A stretch of 8,842 nucleotides of DNA, taken from Pseudomonadota bacterium. Lineage in GTDB: Bacteria > Pseudomonadota > Alphaproteobacteria > Caulobacterales > Caulobacteraceae. Below, in pieces: positions 1-7,181 of the stretch. Position 1 is the stretch's first letter; each line of letters opens with the position of its first letter. The position numbers were made by a program, and so were the translations under genes. Below the pieces are notes generated by a model that saw nothing but the letters and a program-made list of their open reading frames with translations, did no database searches and was not told the origin of the DNA. The stretch covers positions 1 to 8,842 of the forward strand of contig JAEYWU010000044.1 in assembly GCA_023428785.1 (NCBI GenBank), given 5' to 3'.

Positions 1-852
1 CAGATCTTCCGCTTCTTCACCCAGGCCGACATCGAGGTCCAGGACAACTACATGGAGCGCTACGGTCGGGTGTTCAAACCGACCGAGGTCAAGATGATGC
101 TGGCGTCCTTCGCCAACATGGAGACCATCCACATCGCGGCCTACGCCCTGCTGCTCGAGACCATCGGCATGCCCGAGGCCGAGTTCGGCGCCTTCATGGA
201 ATACGACGCCCTGCGCGCCAAGCACGACTACATGGGTCAGTTCGGGGTCGACAGCGACGCCGACATCGCGCGCACCCTGGCCATGTTCGGCGGCTTCGCC
301 GAGGGCCTTCAGCTGTTCGCCTCCTTCGCGATGCTGATGAACTTCCCGCGCCAGAACAAGATGAAGGGCATGGGCCAGATCGTCTCGTGGTCGGTCCGCG
401 ACGAGAGTCTGCACTGCGACGGCATCATCAAGCTCTACCATGCCTTCAACAAGGAGACCGGCGCGGTCACCAAGGCGGTCGCCGACGACATCGTCGACTG
501 CTGTCGCACCGTCGTCGATATGGAAGACAAGTTCATCGACCTGGCCTTCGAGATGGGCCCGGTGAACGGCATGACCCCGGACGACATCAAGGCCTATATC
601 CGCTTCATCGCGGACTGGCGCCTGCGTCAGCTCCAGCTGCCGGAACTGTACGGCGGGGTGAAGGACAACCCGCTGCCTTGGCTCCAGTCGCTGCTCTCGG
701 GTGTCGAGCACGCCAACTTCTTCGAGGCCCGCGCGACCGAATATTCCAAGGCCGCGACCAAGGGCTCCTGGCACGGCGCCGACGGCGTCTGGACCTCCTT
801 CGACGCCATGCTGAAGAAGCGTTCCGAAGAAGACGCCGAAGCCGCCCACTAA
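1..852 (+). CDS. nrdB: Ribonucleoside-diphosphate reductase, beta (radical) subunit, class Ia; 5' end outside window
   Basis: Small subunit of aerobic ribonucleotide reductase. It carries the di-iron centre and tyrosyl radical used by the NrdA subunit to reduce ribonucleoside diphosphates for DNA synthesis in the cytoplasm. The frame is open from base 1, so the start is missing; 283 codons and a TAA stop are visible. In window codon numbers, the metal ligands fit the E. coli pattern (D84, E115, H118, E204, E238, H241) as D10, E41, H44, E101, E135 and H138. The radical tyrosine (E. coli Y122) is Y48, in ETIHIAAY. The 31-, 3-, 4- and 34-residue spacings are kept, so the enzyme looks intact. Aligning D10 with D84 suggests some 70-75 residues are missing. 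The C-terminus (NFFEARATEYSKAATKGSW, then an acidic tail) is not E. coli-like; I recall it from other proteobacterial NrdB proteins. No clear terminator follows. Confidence 0.95.
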   Translation, partial: QIFRFFTQADIEVQDNYMERYGRVFKPTEVKMMLASFANMETIHIAAYALLLETIGMPEAEFGAFMEYDALRAKHDYMGQFGVDSDADIARTLAMFGGFAEGLQLFASFAMLMNFPRQNKMKGMGQIVSWSVRDESLHCDGIIKLYHAFNKETGAVTKAVADDIVDCCRTVVDMEDKFIDLAFEMGPVNGMTPDDIKAYIRFIADWRLRQLQLPELYGGVKDNPLPWLQSLLSGVEHANFFEARATEYSKAATKGSWHGADGVWTSFDAMLKKRSEEDAEAAH

Positions 853-865
853 ATTTTCTGACCCC

Positions 866-890
866 GGAACCTTCCGTCACGCAACCCGTT
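866..890 (+). promoter_or_regulatory. Putative general-stress (EcfG/SigT-type) sigma factor promoter upstream of bphO-bphP
   Basis: GGAAC at 866-870 and CGTT at 887-890 are separated by exactly 16 bases. This matches the alphaproteobacterial EcfG/SigT consensus GGAAC-N16/17-CGTT. It lies in the only gap (853-926) between nrdB and the heme oxygenase gene, on the correct strand. A start of transcription about 7 bases after CGTT would give a leader of roughly 30 bases before the GTG at 927. I found no other GGAAC with a correctly placed CGTT on either strand when scanning by eye. The motif match is directly seen; promoter activity is inference. Confidence 0.7.
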
Positions 891-926
891 GCGGTTGGTC
901 GGGGATACGAGAAGCAGCGAGCGCGC

Positions 927-1511
927 GTGGGGCGTCAGAGTAATTCCAGCCAGGATCAAGCCTGCGAAACCGCGTCCGGCGCACGCCGGGCGCTGCGGGA
1001 CGAGACGCGCCAGGCGCATGATCGGGTGGACGCTGCCTTCGGCGCCCACGACCTCTCGACCCTCGACGGCTACGCCCGGTTCCTGAGCGCCCAGTCGCGC
1101 GCCTTCGTGGCCGTCGAGCGCGCCGCCGAGGCCGCCGGCGTCGCCGGATTGATCGAGGACTGGCCCCTGCGCCGCCGCGCCGATCTGCTGCTTGAGGACC
1201 TGGCCGAAATGGGCGTCGCCGCGCCCCGCACCATTCAGGCTCCGCCCATGACCTCCGAGGCCGAACTTCTCGGCGCCGTCTATGTGCTGGAAGGCTCCCG
1301 CCTCGGCGGCGCCGTGCTCGGTCGCAACATCCCCGACCAGGCCCCGCGCCGCTTTCTGGGCGGCGACGGCGCCGGCCCGCGTTGGCGCGCCCTGACGGCC
1401 CTGCTGGACGCCCGGCTGGTGGCCGCCGACCAGATCGCCGACGCCGTCCGCTCGGCCCGCTCCGTCTTTGACTGTTTCGACCAGGCGGCGAAGGACGCCG
1501 CCGCCGCATGA
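927..1511 (+). CDS. bphO: Heme oxygenase, biliverdin-producing (BphO type)
   Basis: Heme oxygenase opens heme to biliverdin, CO and iron; biliverdin is the chromophore of bacteriophytochromes. With a GTG start the protein has 194 residues, normal for bacterial heme oxygenases. The N-terminal segment LRDETRQAHDRVD contains the likely proximal heme ligand H31. The glycine-rich distal-helix motif is at about 119-133 (YVLEGSRLGGAVLGR), and both are family hallmarks. GTG 927 is the only usual start codon in frame between the nrdB stop and the heme-ligand helix. The frame stays open upstream, but that part overlaps nrdB and reads as low-complexity Arg-rich sequence. The ribosome site is weak (GAGAAG at 909-914, 12 bases away). 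The TGA stop overlaps the bphP ATG (ATGA at 1508-1511), implying translational coupling. Function is quite sure; the start is less so. Confidence 0.88.
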   Translation: MGRQSNSSQDQACETASGARRALRDETRQAHDRVDAAFGAHDLSTLDGYARFLSAQSRAFVAVERAAEAAGVAGLIEDWPLRRRADLLLEDLAEMGVAAPRTIQAPPMTSEAELLGAVYVLEGSRLGGAVLGRNIPDQAPRRFLGGDGAGPRWRALTALLDARLVAADQIADAVRSARSVFDCFDQAAKDAAAA

Positions 1512-4078
1512 CGTCGACCTTTTCCGAACCGGTCGACCTGACCAACTGCGACCGCGAACCGATCCATCTGCTGGGCGCCATCCAGCCGATCGGCTTTCTC
1601 GTCGCCGTCTCCGACACCTGGGTGATCGAGCGCGCCTCGGACAATCTAGAGGCCTTCACAGGCCTGAGCGCGAAAGCCGCCATCGGGCGTCCGCTGGAGG
1701 CGGTGTTCCGCACCGAAGCCGTCCACACCCTGCGCAACCGCGTGGCCATGCTCCAGGGCGCGGACGCGGTCGAGCGTATCTTCCACTGCGAGGTCGTCGA
1801 GGGACGCGACCGGTTCGACGTGGCGCTCCACGTCTCCAACGGCCAGGTCATCATCGAGGGCCAGCCCTCGTCCGAGCCCAGCGGCGACGCCACCAACACG
1901 GTCCGCTCGATGGTCGCGCGCCTGGACCAGACCGACGACTTCCCGCGCTTCTTCAATGAGGGTGTGCGCCTGGTTCGCGCCCTGACCGGCTTTGACCGGG
2001 TCATGATCTACAAGTTCGATCAGGACGGCTCGGGCGAGGTCGTGGCCGAGGCCTGCCGTTCGGGCATCGGCAGCTTCAAGGGCCTGCACTATCCGGCGAC
2101 GGATATTCCGGCCCAAGCCCGCCAGCTGTATCGCCGCAACCTGCTGCGCATCATCGCCGACATCGACGCCGAGCCGGTCCCGGTGCGCCCGGCGCTCGAA
2201 GGCTCCGGCCGGCCGCTGGACCTGTCCCTGTCGGTGCTGCGCAGCGTCTCGCCGATCCACATCGAGTATCTGAGGAACATGGGCGTGCGCGCCTCCATGT
2301 CGATCTCGATCATCGTCGACGACAAGCTGTGGGGCCTGTTCGCCTGTCACCACTATGCGCCGATGACGCCGACCTTCGAGCGGCGCTCGATCTGCGAGCT
2401 TCTGGCCCAGATGTTCTCGATGCGGCTGGAAAGCCGCGAGCGCAAGGAACTGGTCGAGTTCGAACGCCGCGCCCGCGACATCGCCGACCAGTTGCTGGGC
2501 GCCGTGGCCTCGGACGACACCCTGCTGAACGATCCCGACTGGCTGGGCGAGATCCTGACCAACGCCATCCCCGCCGACGGCGTCGGCGTCTGGATCAACG
2601 GCAGTCACGCCTTCTCCGGCCTAACGCCCGGCGCAGGCGACTTCCGCCGCATCGTCGCCCGCCTGACCGAAATCAGCCCCGACCGCGTCTATACGACCGA
2701 CAACATCGGCTCGCTCATCGACGGGGCCGAGAAGTTCGCGGACATCTCGGCGGGCCTGCTGGCCATTCCGATCTCCCGTGCCGCGACCAACTTCGTCATC
2801 CTGTTTCGCTCGGAACTGATCCGCTCGGTCAGCTGGGGCGGCGATCCGCACAAGCCCATCGACTACGGTCCCAACGGCCCGCGCCTGACGCCTCGCGAGA
2901 GCTTCGCGGAGTGGAAGGAGACGGTCGAGGGCCGCGCCCGCGCCTTCACCCCGTCAGAGCTGCGCGTCGCCGAGACCCTGCGCGCCACCCTGATCGAGGT
3001 CGTCCTGCGCATGGCCGACGAGGCCACCATGCAGCGCCAGCAGGCCAATGAGCGCCAGGAACTGCTCATCGCCGAGCTGAATCACCGGGTGCGCAACATC
3101 CTGGGCGTCATCCGCGGATTGATCCGCCAGTCCAAGCCGCACGACGATTCCATCGAGGGCTTCGTCAAGCTGGTCGACGGCCGCATCCACGCCCTGGCCC
3201 GCGCCCATAATCAGATTACGGATGATCACTGGGGCCCGGCGCCGCTGCAGGCCCTGATCGACGCCGAGGCGGCCGCCTTCCTGGCCGATCAGCCCGACCG
3301 AATTCGCTCGACGGGGGGTCACGTTCTTCTGAACCCCCAGGCCTATTCGACTATGGCCTTGGTGATCCACGAACTGGTCACCAACTCCGCCAAATACGGG
3401 AGCCTCTCGGATTCCGGCACGGTCGACATCGACTGGAGCCGCAACGAGGCCGGAGATCTGGTGGTTGAGTGGCGCGAACAGGGCGGGCCGCCGGTCCGCG
3501 CGCCCTCGCGCAAGGGCTTCGGCACGACCATCATCGACAAGTCGGTGCCATATGACCTCGGCGGCGAAGCCTCGATCGACTATCGGCCCGAGGGCGTTGT
3601 CGCGACCCTGCGGATTCCCGGCCGTCACGTCTCCGAAAGCGGCACGGACCGCACGCCGCAGGTGCGCTTCCCCCGCCCGGCCGTCGGCCATCCGGCCACG
3701 CCTCCGGCCCGCATCCTGGACGGGCGACAGGTGATGCTGGTCGAGGACAGTCTGATCATCGCCTTGGACGCCGAGGACGTGCTCGGCCGCCTCGGCGCCG
3801 ACCGCGTCACCACCGCCTCCACCGTCGAGGCGGCGCTCGACGTGCTCGACAGCGCCCCGCCGGCCCTGGCCATGCTCGACATCAACCTGGGCGACCGCGA
3901 CAGCTTTCCCGTCGCCGACCGGCTCCAGGAGATGGGCGTGCCCTTCCTGTTCGCCTCGGGCTACGGTGAACAGGCCCAGTTGCCCGACAACCATCAGGGC
4001 CGCCCGGTGGTTCAAAAGCCCTATACGCTCGAGAACGTCGCTCGCGCGCTCGACAAGCTGCTCGAAGGCGCGGACTAG
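1508..4078 (+). CDS. bphP: Bacteriophytochrome hybrid kinase: PAS-GAF-PHY-HWE histidine kinase-receiver
   Basis: Red/far-red photoreceptor kinase of 856 residues, cytosolic, with no membrane segments. A PAS domain (about 10-120) holds C14, the expected biliverdin-attachment cysteine, in NCDREPIH. The GAF domain (about 140-305) has the PATDIP motif with D199 and chromophore-pocket histidines H251 and H281. The PHY domain (about 320-500) has the tongue features WGGDP (443-447) and PRESF (462-466). The kinase is of the HWE family: phospho-acceptor H526 in LNHRVRN, N-box histidine H621 in HELVTNSAKYG, the W-x-E motif W655-E657, and GFG at 670-672. The C-terminal receiver (about 741-852) is complete: acidic pair E746/D747, phospho-acceptor D791, S817 and K837. 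AAGGA lies 12 bases before the ATG. Agrobacterium BphP2 has the same general plan. Whether its dark state is Pr or Pfr cannot be read here. The stop overlaps that of the convergent thioredoxin gene. Confidence 0.95.
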   Translation: MTSTFSEPVDLTNCDREPIHLLGAIQPIGFLVAVSDTWVIERASDNLEAFTGLSAKAAIGRPLEAVFRTEAVHTLRNRVAMLQGADAVERIFHCEVVEGRDRFDVALHVSNGQVIIEGQPSSEPSGDATNTVRSMVARLDQTDDFPRFFNEGVRLVRALTGFDRVMIYKFDQDGSGEVVAEACRSGIGSFKGLHYPATDIPAQARQLYRRNLLRIIADIDAEPVPVRPALEGSGRPLDLSLSVLRSVSPIHIEYLRNMGVRASMSISIIVDDKLWGLFACHHYAPMTPTFERRSICELLAQMFSMRLESRERKELVEFERRARDIADQLLGAVASDDTLLNDPDWLGEILTNAIPADGVGVWINGSHAFSGLTPGAGDFRRIVARLTEISPDRVYTTDNIGSLIDGAEKFADISAGLLAIPISRAATNFVILFRSELIRSVSWGGDPHKPIDYGPNGPRLTPRESFAEWKETVEGRARAFTPSELRVAETLRATLIEVVLRMADEATMQRQQANERQELLIAELNHRVRNILGVIRGLIRQSKPHDDSIEGFVKLVDGRIHALARAHNQITDDHWGPAPLQALIDAEAAAFLADQPDRIRSTGGHVLLNPQAYSTMALVIHELVTNSAKYGSLSDSGTVDIDWSRNEAGDLVVEWREQGGPPVRAPSRKGFGTTIIDKSVPYDLGGEASIDYRPEGVVATLRIPGRHVSESGTDRTPQVRFPRPAVGHPATPPARILDGRQVMLVEDSLIIALDAEDVLGRLGADRVTTASTVEAALDVLDSAPPALAMLDINLGDRDSFPVADRLQEMGVPFLFASGYGEQAQLPDNHQGRPVVQKPYTLENVARALDKLLEGAD

Positions 4079-4668
4079 GCCGACTCCGCCAGCAGGGCGT
4101 CCACCAGCCCGCGCGCCTCGGCGCTGGACCAGTCGGCCTCGCCTGCGAGCCAGGCTCTCACCCTGCCCTGCCGGTCGATGACCAGTGTTTGGGGCATAGC
4201 TCCCCGGCCGGGCAGCCGGAACGGCAGCTCGAAGGTCGGGTCCGAATAGAAGACCAGCGGCGCGTTCTCCTCCGCCAGGAAGGCGCGCGCCGCCGAGACT
4301 TCGTCCTCGGTCCGGTCCACGTTCACCGCCACCACGGCCAGCTCATCGCCATAGGCGTCGTCCAGCGCGGCGATAGTCGGAAGCTCGGTTCGGCACGGCG
4401 TGCACCACATCGCCCAGACGTTCAGCACCACCACCCGCCCCCGGAAATCCGCCAGGGTCGCGGGCGCCCCATCCGGCGTCAGGAAGCCGTCCCCGGGCGC
4501 GCCCATCGCTTCTTCTGGAACGGTCAGGTTGGCGAGCGAGCCCGTCGCATGCTCGGCCAGACTATTGCCGCCCCGGTCGCAACCCCATAACAGACCCAGC
4601 ATCAGCCCGGCCGTGGCCATGACCGCGACCGCTCCCGTCGTCCTCCGAGCTCCGAAGACCCTGCCCAT
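4075..4668 (-). CDS. TlpA/ResA-family thiol-disulfide oxidoreductase, anchored in the envelope
   Basis: Thioredoxin-fold protein of 197 residues from ATG 4668. The redox motif WCTPC is at 88-92 (C89, C92) and the cis-proline loop GAMPQ at 156-160, as in TlpA, ResA and DsbE, which act in the periplasm as disulfide reductants, often for cytochrome maturation. The N-terminus has basic residues and a hydrophobic stretch (about 13-28) ending in LWGC. C30 could be a lipobox cysteine, although Trp before the Gly is unusual; otherwise the stretch is a membrane anchor. ATG 4668 has GGGA six bases upstream; TTG 4680 and ATG 4620 are alternatives, the latter leaving a very short signal. The start overlaps the argH start on the opposite strand and the stop overlaps the bphP stop, so its own control signals must lie inside neighbouring genes. 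The precise partner is unknown. Confidence 0.87.
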   Translation of the reverse strand: MGRVFGARRTTGAVAVMATAGLMLGLLWGCDRGGNSLAEHATGSLANLTVPEEAMGAPGDGFLTPDGAPATLADFRGRVVVLNVWAMWCTPCRTELPTIAALDDAYGDELAVVAVNVDRTEDEVSAARAFLAEENAPLVFYSDPTFELPFRLPGRGAMPQTLVIDRQGRVRAWLAGEADWSSAEARGLVDALLAESA

Positions 4669-6094
4669 GTCTGATCCCAAGAATGAGGGCGCGACCCAAA
4701 CCCCGGCGAACGCCGCAGGTCAAGAGATGTGGGGCGGACGCTTCTCCGAACGGCCGGCCGATCTGATGCAGGCGATCAATGTCTCCATCGGCGTCGACAA
4801 GCGGCTTTGGCGCCAGGATCTGGCCGGCTCGCGCGCCCATTGCCGCATGCTGCTCAAGCAGGGGATCATCCAGCCGGACGCAGCCGAGGCCATTCTCGGC
4901 GGCCTCGATACGATCGAGGCAGAGATCGAGGCCGGGACCTTCCCTTTCCGCGAGGAATACGAGGACATCCACATGAATGTGGAGGCCCGCCTCGCCGAGC
5001 TGATCGGTGACGCGGCCGGTCGCCTCCACACCGCCCGCTCGCGCAATGACCAGGTCGCCGTCGATTTCCGCCTGTGGGTCCGTGACGCCTGCGACCGCAC
5101 CATTGTCCAGGTCGAGACGCTGCAGAAGGCGCTGCTGAAACAGGCCGAGGCCTATGCCGACGCCCTGATGCCGGGCTTCACCCACCTCCAGCCCGCCCAA
5201 CCGGTGACCTTCGGCCACCACATGATGGCCTATGTCGAAATGCTCGGCCGCGACGCCTCGCGGTTCAGGGACGCCCGCGAACGGATGAACGAGAGTCCGT
5301 TGGGCTCCGCCGCCCTGGCTGGTTCACCCTTCCCGATCGACCGGGACGCCACTGCTTCGGCGCTGGGTTTCGCCCGGCCGATGGCCAATTCGCTGGATGG
5401 GGTCTCGGACCGGGACTTCGCGCTTGAAAGCCTGTCGGCCGCCTCGCTCTGCGCCGGCCACCTGTCACGCCTGGCCGAAGAGATCGTCGTCTGGATGACG
5501 CCCCAGTTCGGCTTCATCGCCCTTTCGGACGCCTTCACCACCGGCTCGTCGATCATGCCGCAGAAGAAGAACCCTGACGCCGCCGAACTGGTTCGCGCCA
5601 AGACCGGCCGCATCAACGGCTCGCTGGTGGCCCTGACCACGGTCATGAAGGGCCTGCCGCTCGCCTATTCCAAGGACATGCAGGAGGACAAGCCGCCGGT
5701 TTTCGAGGCCTTCGACGCCCTGGATGTCGCGCTCGCCGCCATGGCCGGGATGATCTCGGACCTGACCCCGAACCGCGAGCGCATGGCCGCCGCCGCGGGC
5801 GCGGGCTTCTCGACCGCCACCGATCTGGCCGACTGGCTGGTGCGCGAACTGGGCCTGCCGTTCCGCCGCGCCCACCACATCACCGGCGCCGCCGTCAAAC
5901 GCGCCGAACAGCTGGGCCTGGACCTGCCGGACATGCCGCTGGAAGAACTCCAGGCCATCGAGGCCGGAATCACCGCGGGCGTGTATGATGTCCTGACCCC
6001 CGCCGCCTCGGCCGCCAGCCGGCTCAGCTACGGGGGCACGGCGCCGGAGAATGTCCGCGCCCAGGTCAGGCGCTGGAAGGAGCGTATCGGATGA
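4667..6094 (+). CDS. argH: Argininosuccinate lyase
   Basis: Cleaves argininosuccinate to arginine and fumarate, the last step of arginine synthesis; a cytoplasmic homotetramer of the fumarase/aspartase superfamily. The 475 residues fit the family. Visible hallmarks are WGGRFSERP (22-30), the substrate-binding HTARSRNDQ (121-129), THLQPAQPVTFGHH (172-185) with the conserved T172-H173 pair, and the superfamily signature GSSIMPQKKNPD (293-304) with its catalytic-loop serine. I chose ATG 4667, which gives a polar 20-residue leader before the conserved core. ATG 4727, with AGG a few bases upstream, would start exactly at MWGGRF and is a real alternative that would free 60 bases upstream. The frame is open further upstream, but there it is antisense to the thioredoxin gene. 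Its stop overlaps the next gene by ATGA (6091-6094). Confidence 0.96.
   Translation: MSDPKNEGATQTPANAAGQEMWGGRFSERPADLMQAINVSIGVDKRLWRQDLAGSRAHCRMLLKQGIIQPDAAEAILGGLDTIEAEIEAGTFPFREEYEDIHMNVEARLAELIGDAAGRLHTARSRNDQVAVDFRLWVRDACDRTIVQVETLQKALLKQAEAYADALMPGFTHLQPAQPVTFGHHMMAYVEMLGRDASRFRDARERMNESPLGSAALAGSPFPIDRDATASALGFARPMANSLDGVSDRDFALESLSAASLCAGHLSRLAEEIVVWMTPQFGFIALSDAFTTGSSIMPQKKNPDAAELVRAKTGRINGSLVALTTVMKGLPLAYSKDMQEDKPPVFEAFDALDVALAAMAGMISDLTPNRERMAAAAGAGFSTATDLADWLVRELGLPFRRAHHITGAAVKRAEQLGLDLPDMPLEELQAIEAGITAGVYDVLTPAASAASRLSYGGTAPENVRAQVRRWKERIG
6075..6082 (+). promoter_or_regulatory. Strong ribosome binding site of the lptM-like gene
   Basis: GGAAGGAG lies inside the last codons of argH, 8 bases before ATG 6091. 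It is the best Shine-Dalgarno match I found in the window and supports real translation of the 60-residue lipoprotein, both coupled to argH and by direct initiation. Confidence 0.75.
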
Positions 6095-6273
6095 GACTTC
6101 GCACCCTGATCCTCATGAGCAGCGCGGGCCTGATGCTCGCCGGCTGCGGCCTTCGCGGCGACCTCGAGCGTCCCGGTCCGATCTGGGGACCTGCGACCAC
6201 CGCCGACGCCGTCGAGGACGAAGCGCCCGAAGATCCGAACGCCCCGGTCCCTATCGATCCGGATGACCGCTAG
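6091..6273 (+). CDS. lptM: Small lipoprotein, LptM/YifL-like
   Basis: A 60-residue protein with a lipoprotein signal: basic MRLR, a hydrophobic stretch, then the lipobox LAGC with C19 as the predicted lipidated residue. GCGLRGDLERPGP resembles the start of mature LptM/YifL proteins (GCGLKGPLYxPP in enterobacteria). LptM is known to help mature the outer-membrane LPS translocon LptD/LptE. The remainder is acidic and proline-rich (EDEAPEDPNAP), probably disordered. It overlaps the argH stop by four bases and has a strong ribosome site, so it is co-expressed with argH. In many proteobacteria such a lipoprotein sits just before lysA; lysA is not here. The LPS role is inferred from family resemblance only, since the matched segment is short. 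Confidence 0.75.
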   Translation: MRLRTLILMSSAGLMLAGCGLRGDLERPGPIWGPATTADAVEDEAPEDPNAPVPIDPDDR

Positions 6274-7175
6274 ACTCTCACCGTCTGGCCGTCAGCCTCC
6301 CTCAGCGCATTGTGGATCGCGGTCGCCGCGACCGCGGCCTCGGCCGTCGCCACCGCGATCTGGTTCAGGCCCCTGACCACGTCGCCAGCCGCCCACAGGC
6401 CGGGCACGCTGGTCTGCTGGTGATCGTCGACCTCCAGCCGCCCGTCCTCGGCGCACCGAACCCCCAGAGCGGTGGCCAGATCGACATTCGCCGTCGTGCC
6501 CAGCGCTGAATAGACGTGGTCGAACCGGCGCTCTTGGCCGCCCCAGACCATGCAGCGGGCGTGATCGTCCTGAAGCGACAGCGCCTCGACCGGCCCGACC
6601 AGAACCTCGACGCCGAGCCGCTTCGCCTCGTCCAGATCGGGCGCTGGACCGTCGCCGACGTGAAACAGCGTCACCTGATCCGAATATCCCCTGATGAAGG
6701 CCGCCTCGCGAAGGCCCAGGTCGTCATCCGCGATCACCGCCACCCGCTTTCCCGTCGCCTCATAGCCGTCGCAGATCGGACAGATGCGCACCAGAGACGT
6801 CTCGATCGCGTCGTCCACTCCCGGCAGGGGCGGCCGCCGGTCCACAACCCCGGTCGCCAGAAGCACGGCGCGCGCCCGCACGGTCTCTGCGTCGATGCAG
6901 GCGACGAAGTCGCCATCCTCGCGATGGATTGAGACGACCCGCCCCGACTGGACCACAGCGCCGTATTCCTCGGCCTGCAGGGTCAGGCGCTTGAGGATGT
7001 CGTCGCCGGTGATGCCCTCGGGGAAGCCCGGCATGTTGTGGCTGACCGGAATCCAGCAGGCGCGGGGTTTGCCGCCGTCCGCCACCAGAACCGAGCGCCG
7101 GAACCGCGCCAGATAGGTCGCCGCCGTCAGCCCGGCCGGACCGGCGCCGATGACCAGAACATCAACCCGCCGCAC
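6270..7175 (-). CDS. Thioredoxin-reductase-like FAD-dependent oxidoreductase with atypical nucleotide-binding motif
   Basis: Flavoprotein of 301 residues, similar in length to bacterial thioredoxin reductases. The FAD motif GAGPAG is at 10-15, ATG at 108-110, the redox pair CPIC (C132, C135) followed by DGYE, and the second FAD segment with GLWAAGDV at 259-266. The spot where thioredoxin reductases have GxGxxA for NADPH reads VIADDDLGLREA (147-158), so the glycines are missing; the gene is otherwise intact, with no frameshift. It may therefore use a different electron donor or bind nucleotide in another way. GTG 7175 is the start; no ATG is available nearby, and AAGG lies 11 bases upstream. 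It begins 6 bases after the DUF2945 stop and is probably co-transcribed. Its stop overlaps that of the lptM-like gene. Fold is sure; the substrate (thioredoxin or other) is not known. Confidence 0.85.
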   Translation of the reverse strand: MRRVDVLVIGAGPAGLTAATYLARFRRSVLVADGGKPRACWIPVSHNMPGFPEGITGDDILKRLTLQAEEYGAVVQSGRVVSIHREDGDFVACIDAETVRARAVLLATGVVDRRPPLPGVDDAIETSLVRICPICDGYEATGKRVAVIADDDLGLREAAFIRGYSDQVTLFHVGDGPAPDLDEAKRLGVEVLVGPVEALSLQDDHARCMVWGGQERRFDHVYSALGTTANVDLATALGVRCAEDGRLEVDDHQQTSVPGLWAAGDVVRGLNQIAVATAEAAVAATAIHNALREADGQTVRV

Positions 7176-7181
7176 CCGGGG

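Noticed and set aside
865..876. Small inverted repeat CGGAA-CC-TTCCG after nrdB as a terminator
   Set aside because: A five-base stem with a two-base loop cannot form a stable hairpin and no T-run follows; it merely overlaps the GGAAC box.
387..926. Longer bphO reading frame going back into nrdB
   Set aside because: The extra residues are frame-shifted nrdB codons (Arg/His-rich), and the promoter motif at 866-890 lies inside it.
877..2004. A 375-codon minus-strand frame over bphO and the start of bphP
   Set aside because: Very Arg-rich, low-complexity translation with no family resemblance; antisense to two well-supported genes.
2954..4015. A 353-codon minus-strand frame opposite the kinase and receiver of bphP, and a similar one at 1646-2608
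   Set aside because: No recognisable domain, composition typical of antisense frames, and the plus strand has every phytochrome and HWE kinase motif.
4565..4592. Possible argH promoter inside the thioredoxin gene (TTGCCG, then CATAAC/ATAACA)
   Set aside because: Spacing of 15-16 bases and a poor -10 make it no better than chance, although some promoter must exist in this area.
4400..4666. Upstream extension of argH to 4400
   Set aside because: It is antisense to the thioredoxin coding region, and the conserved argH core begins only after 4727.
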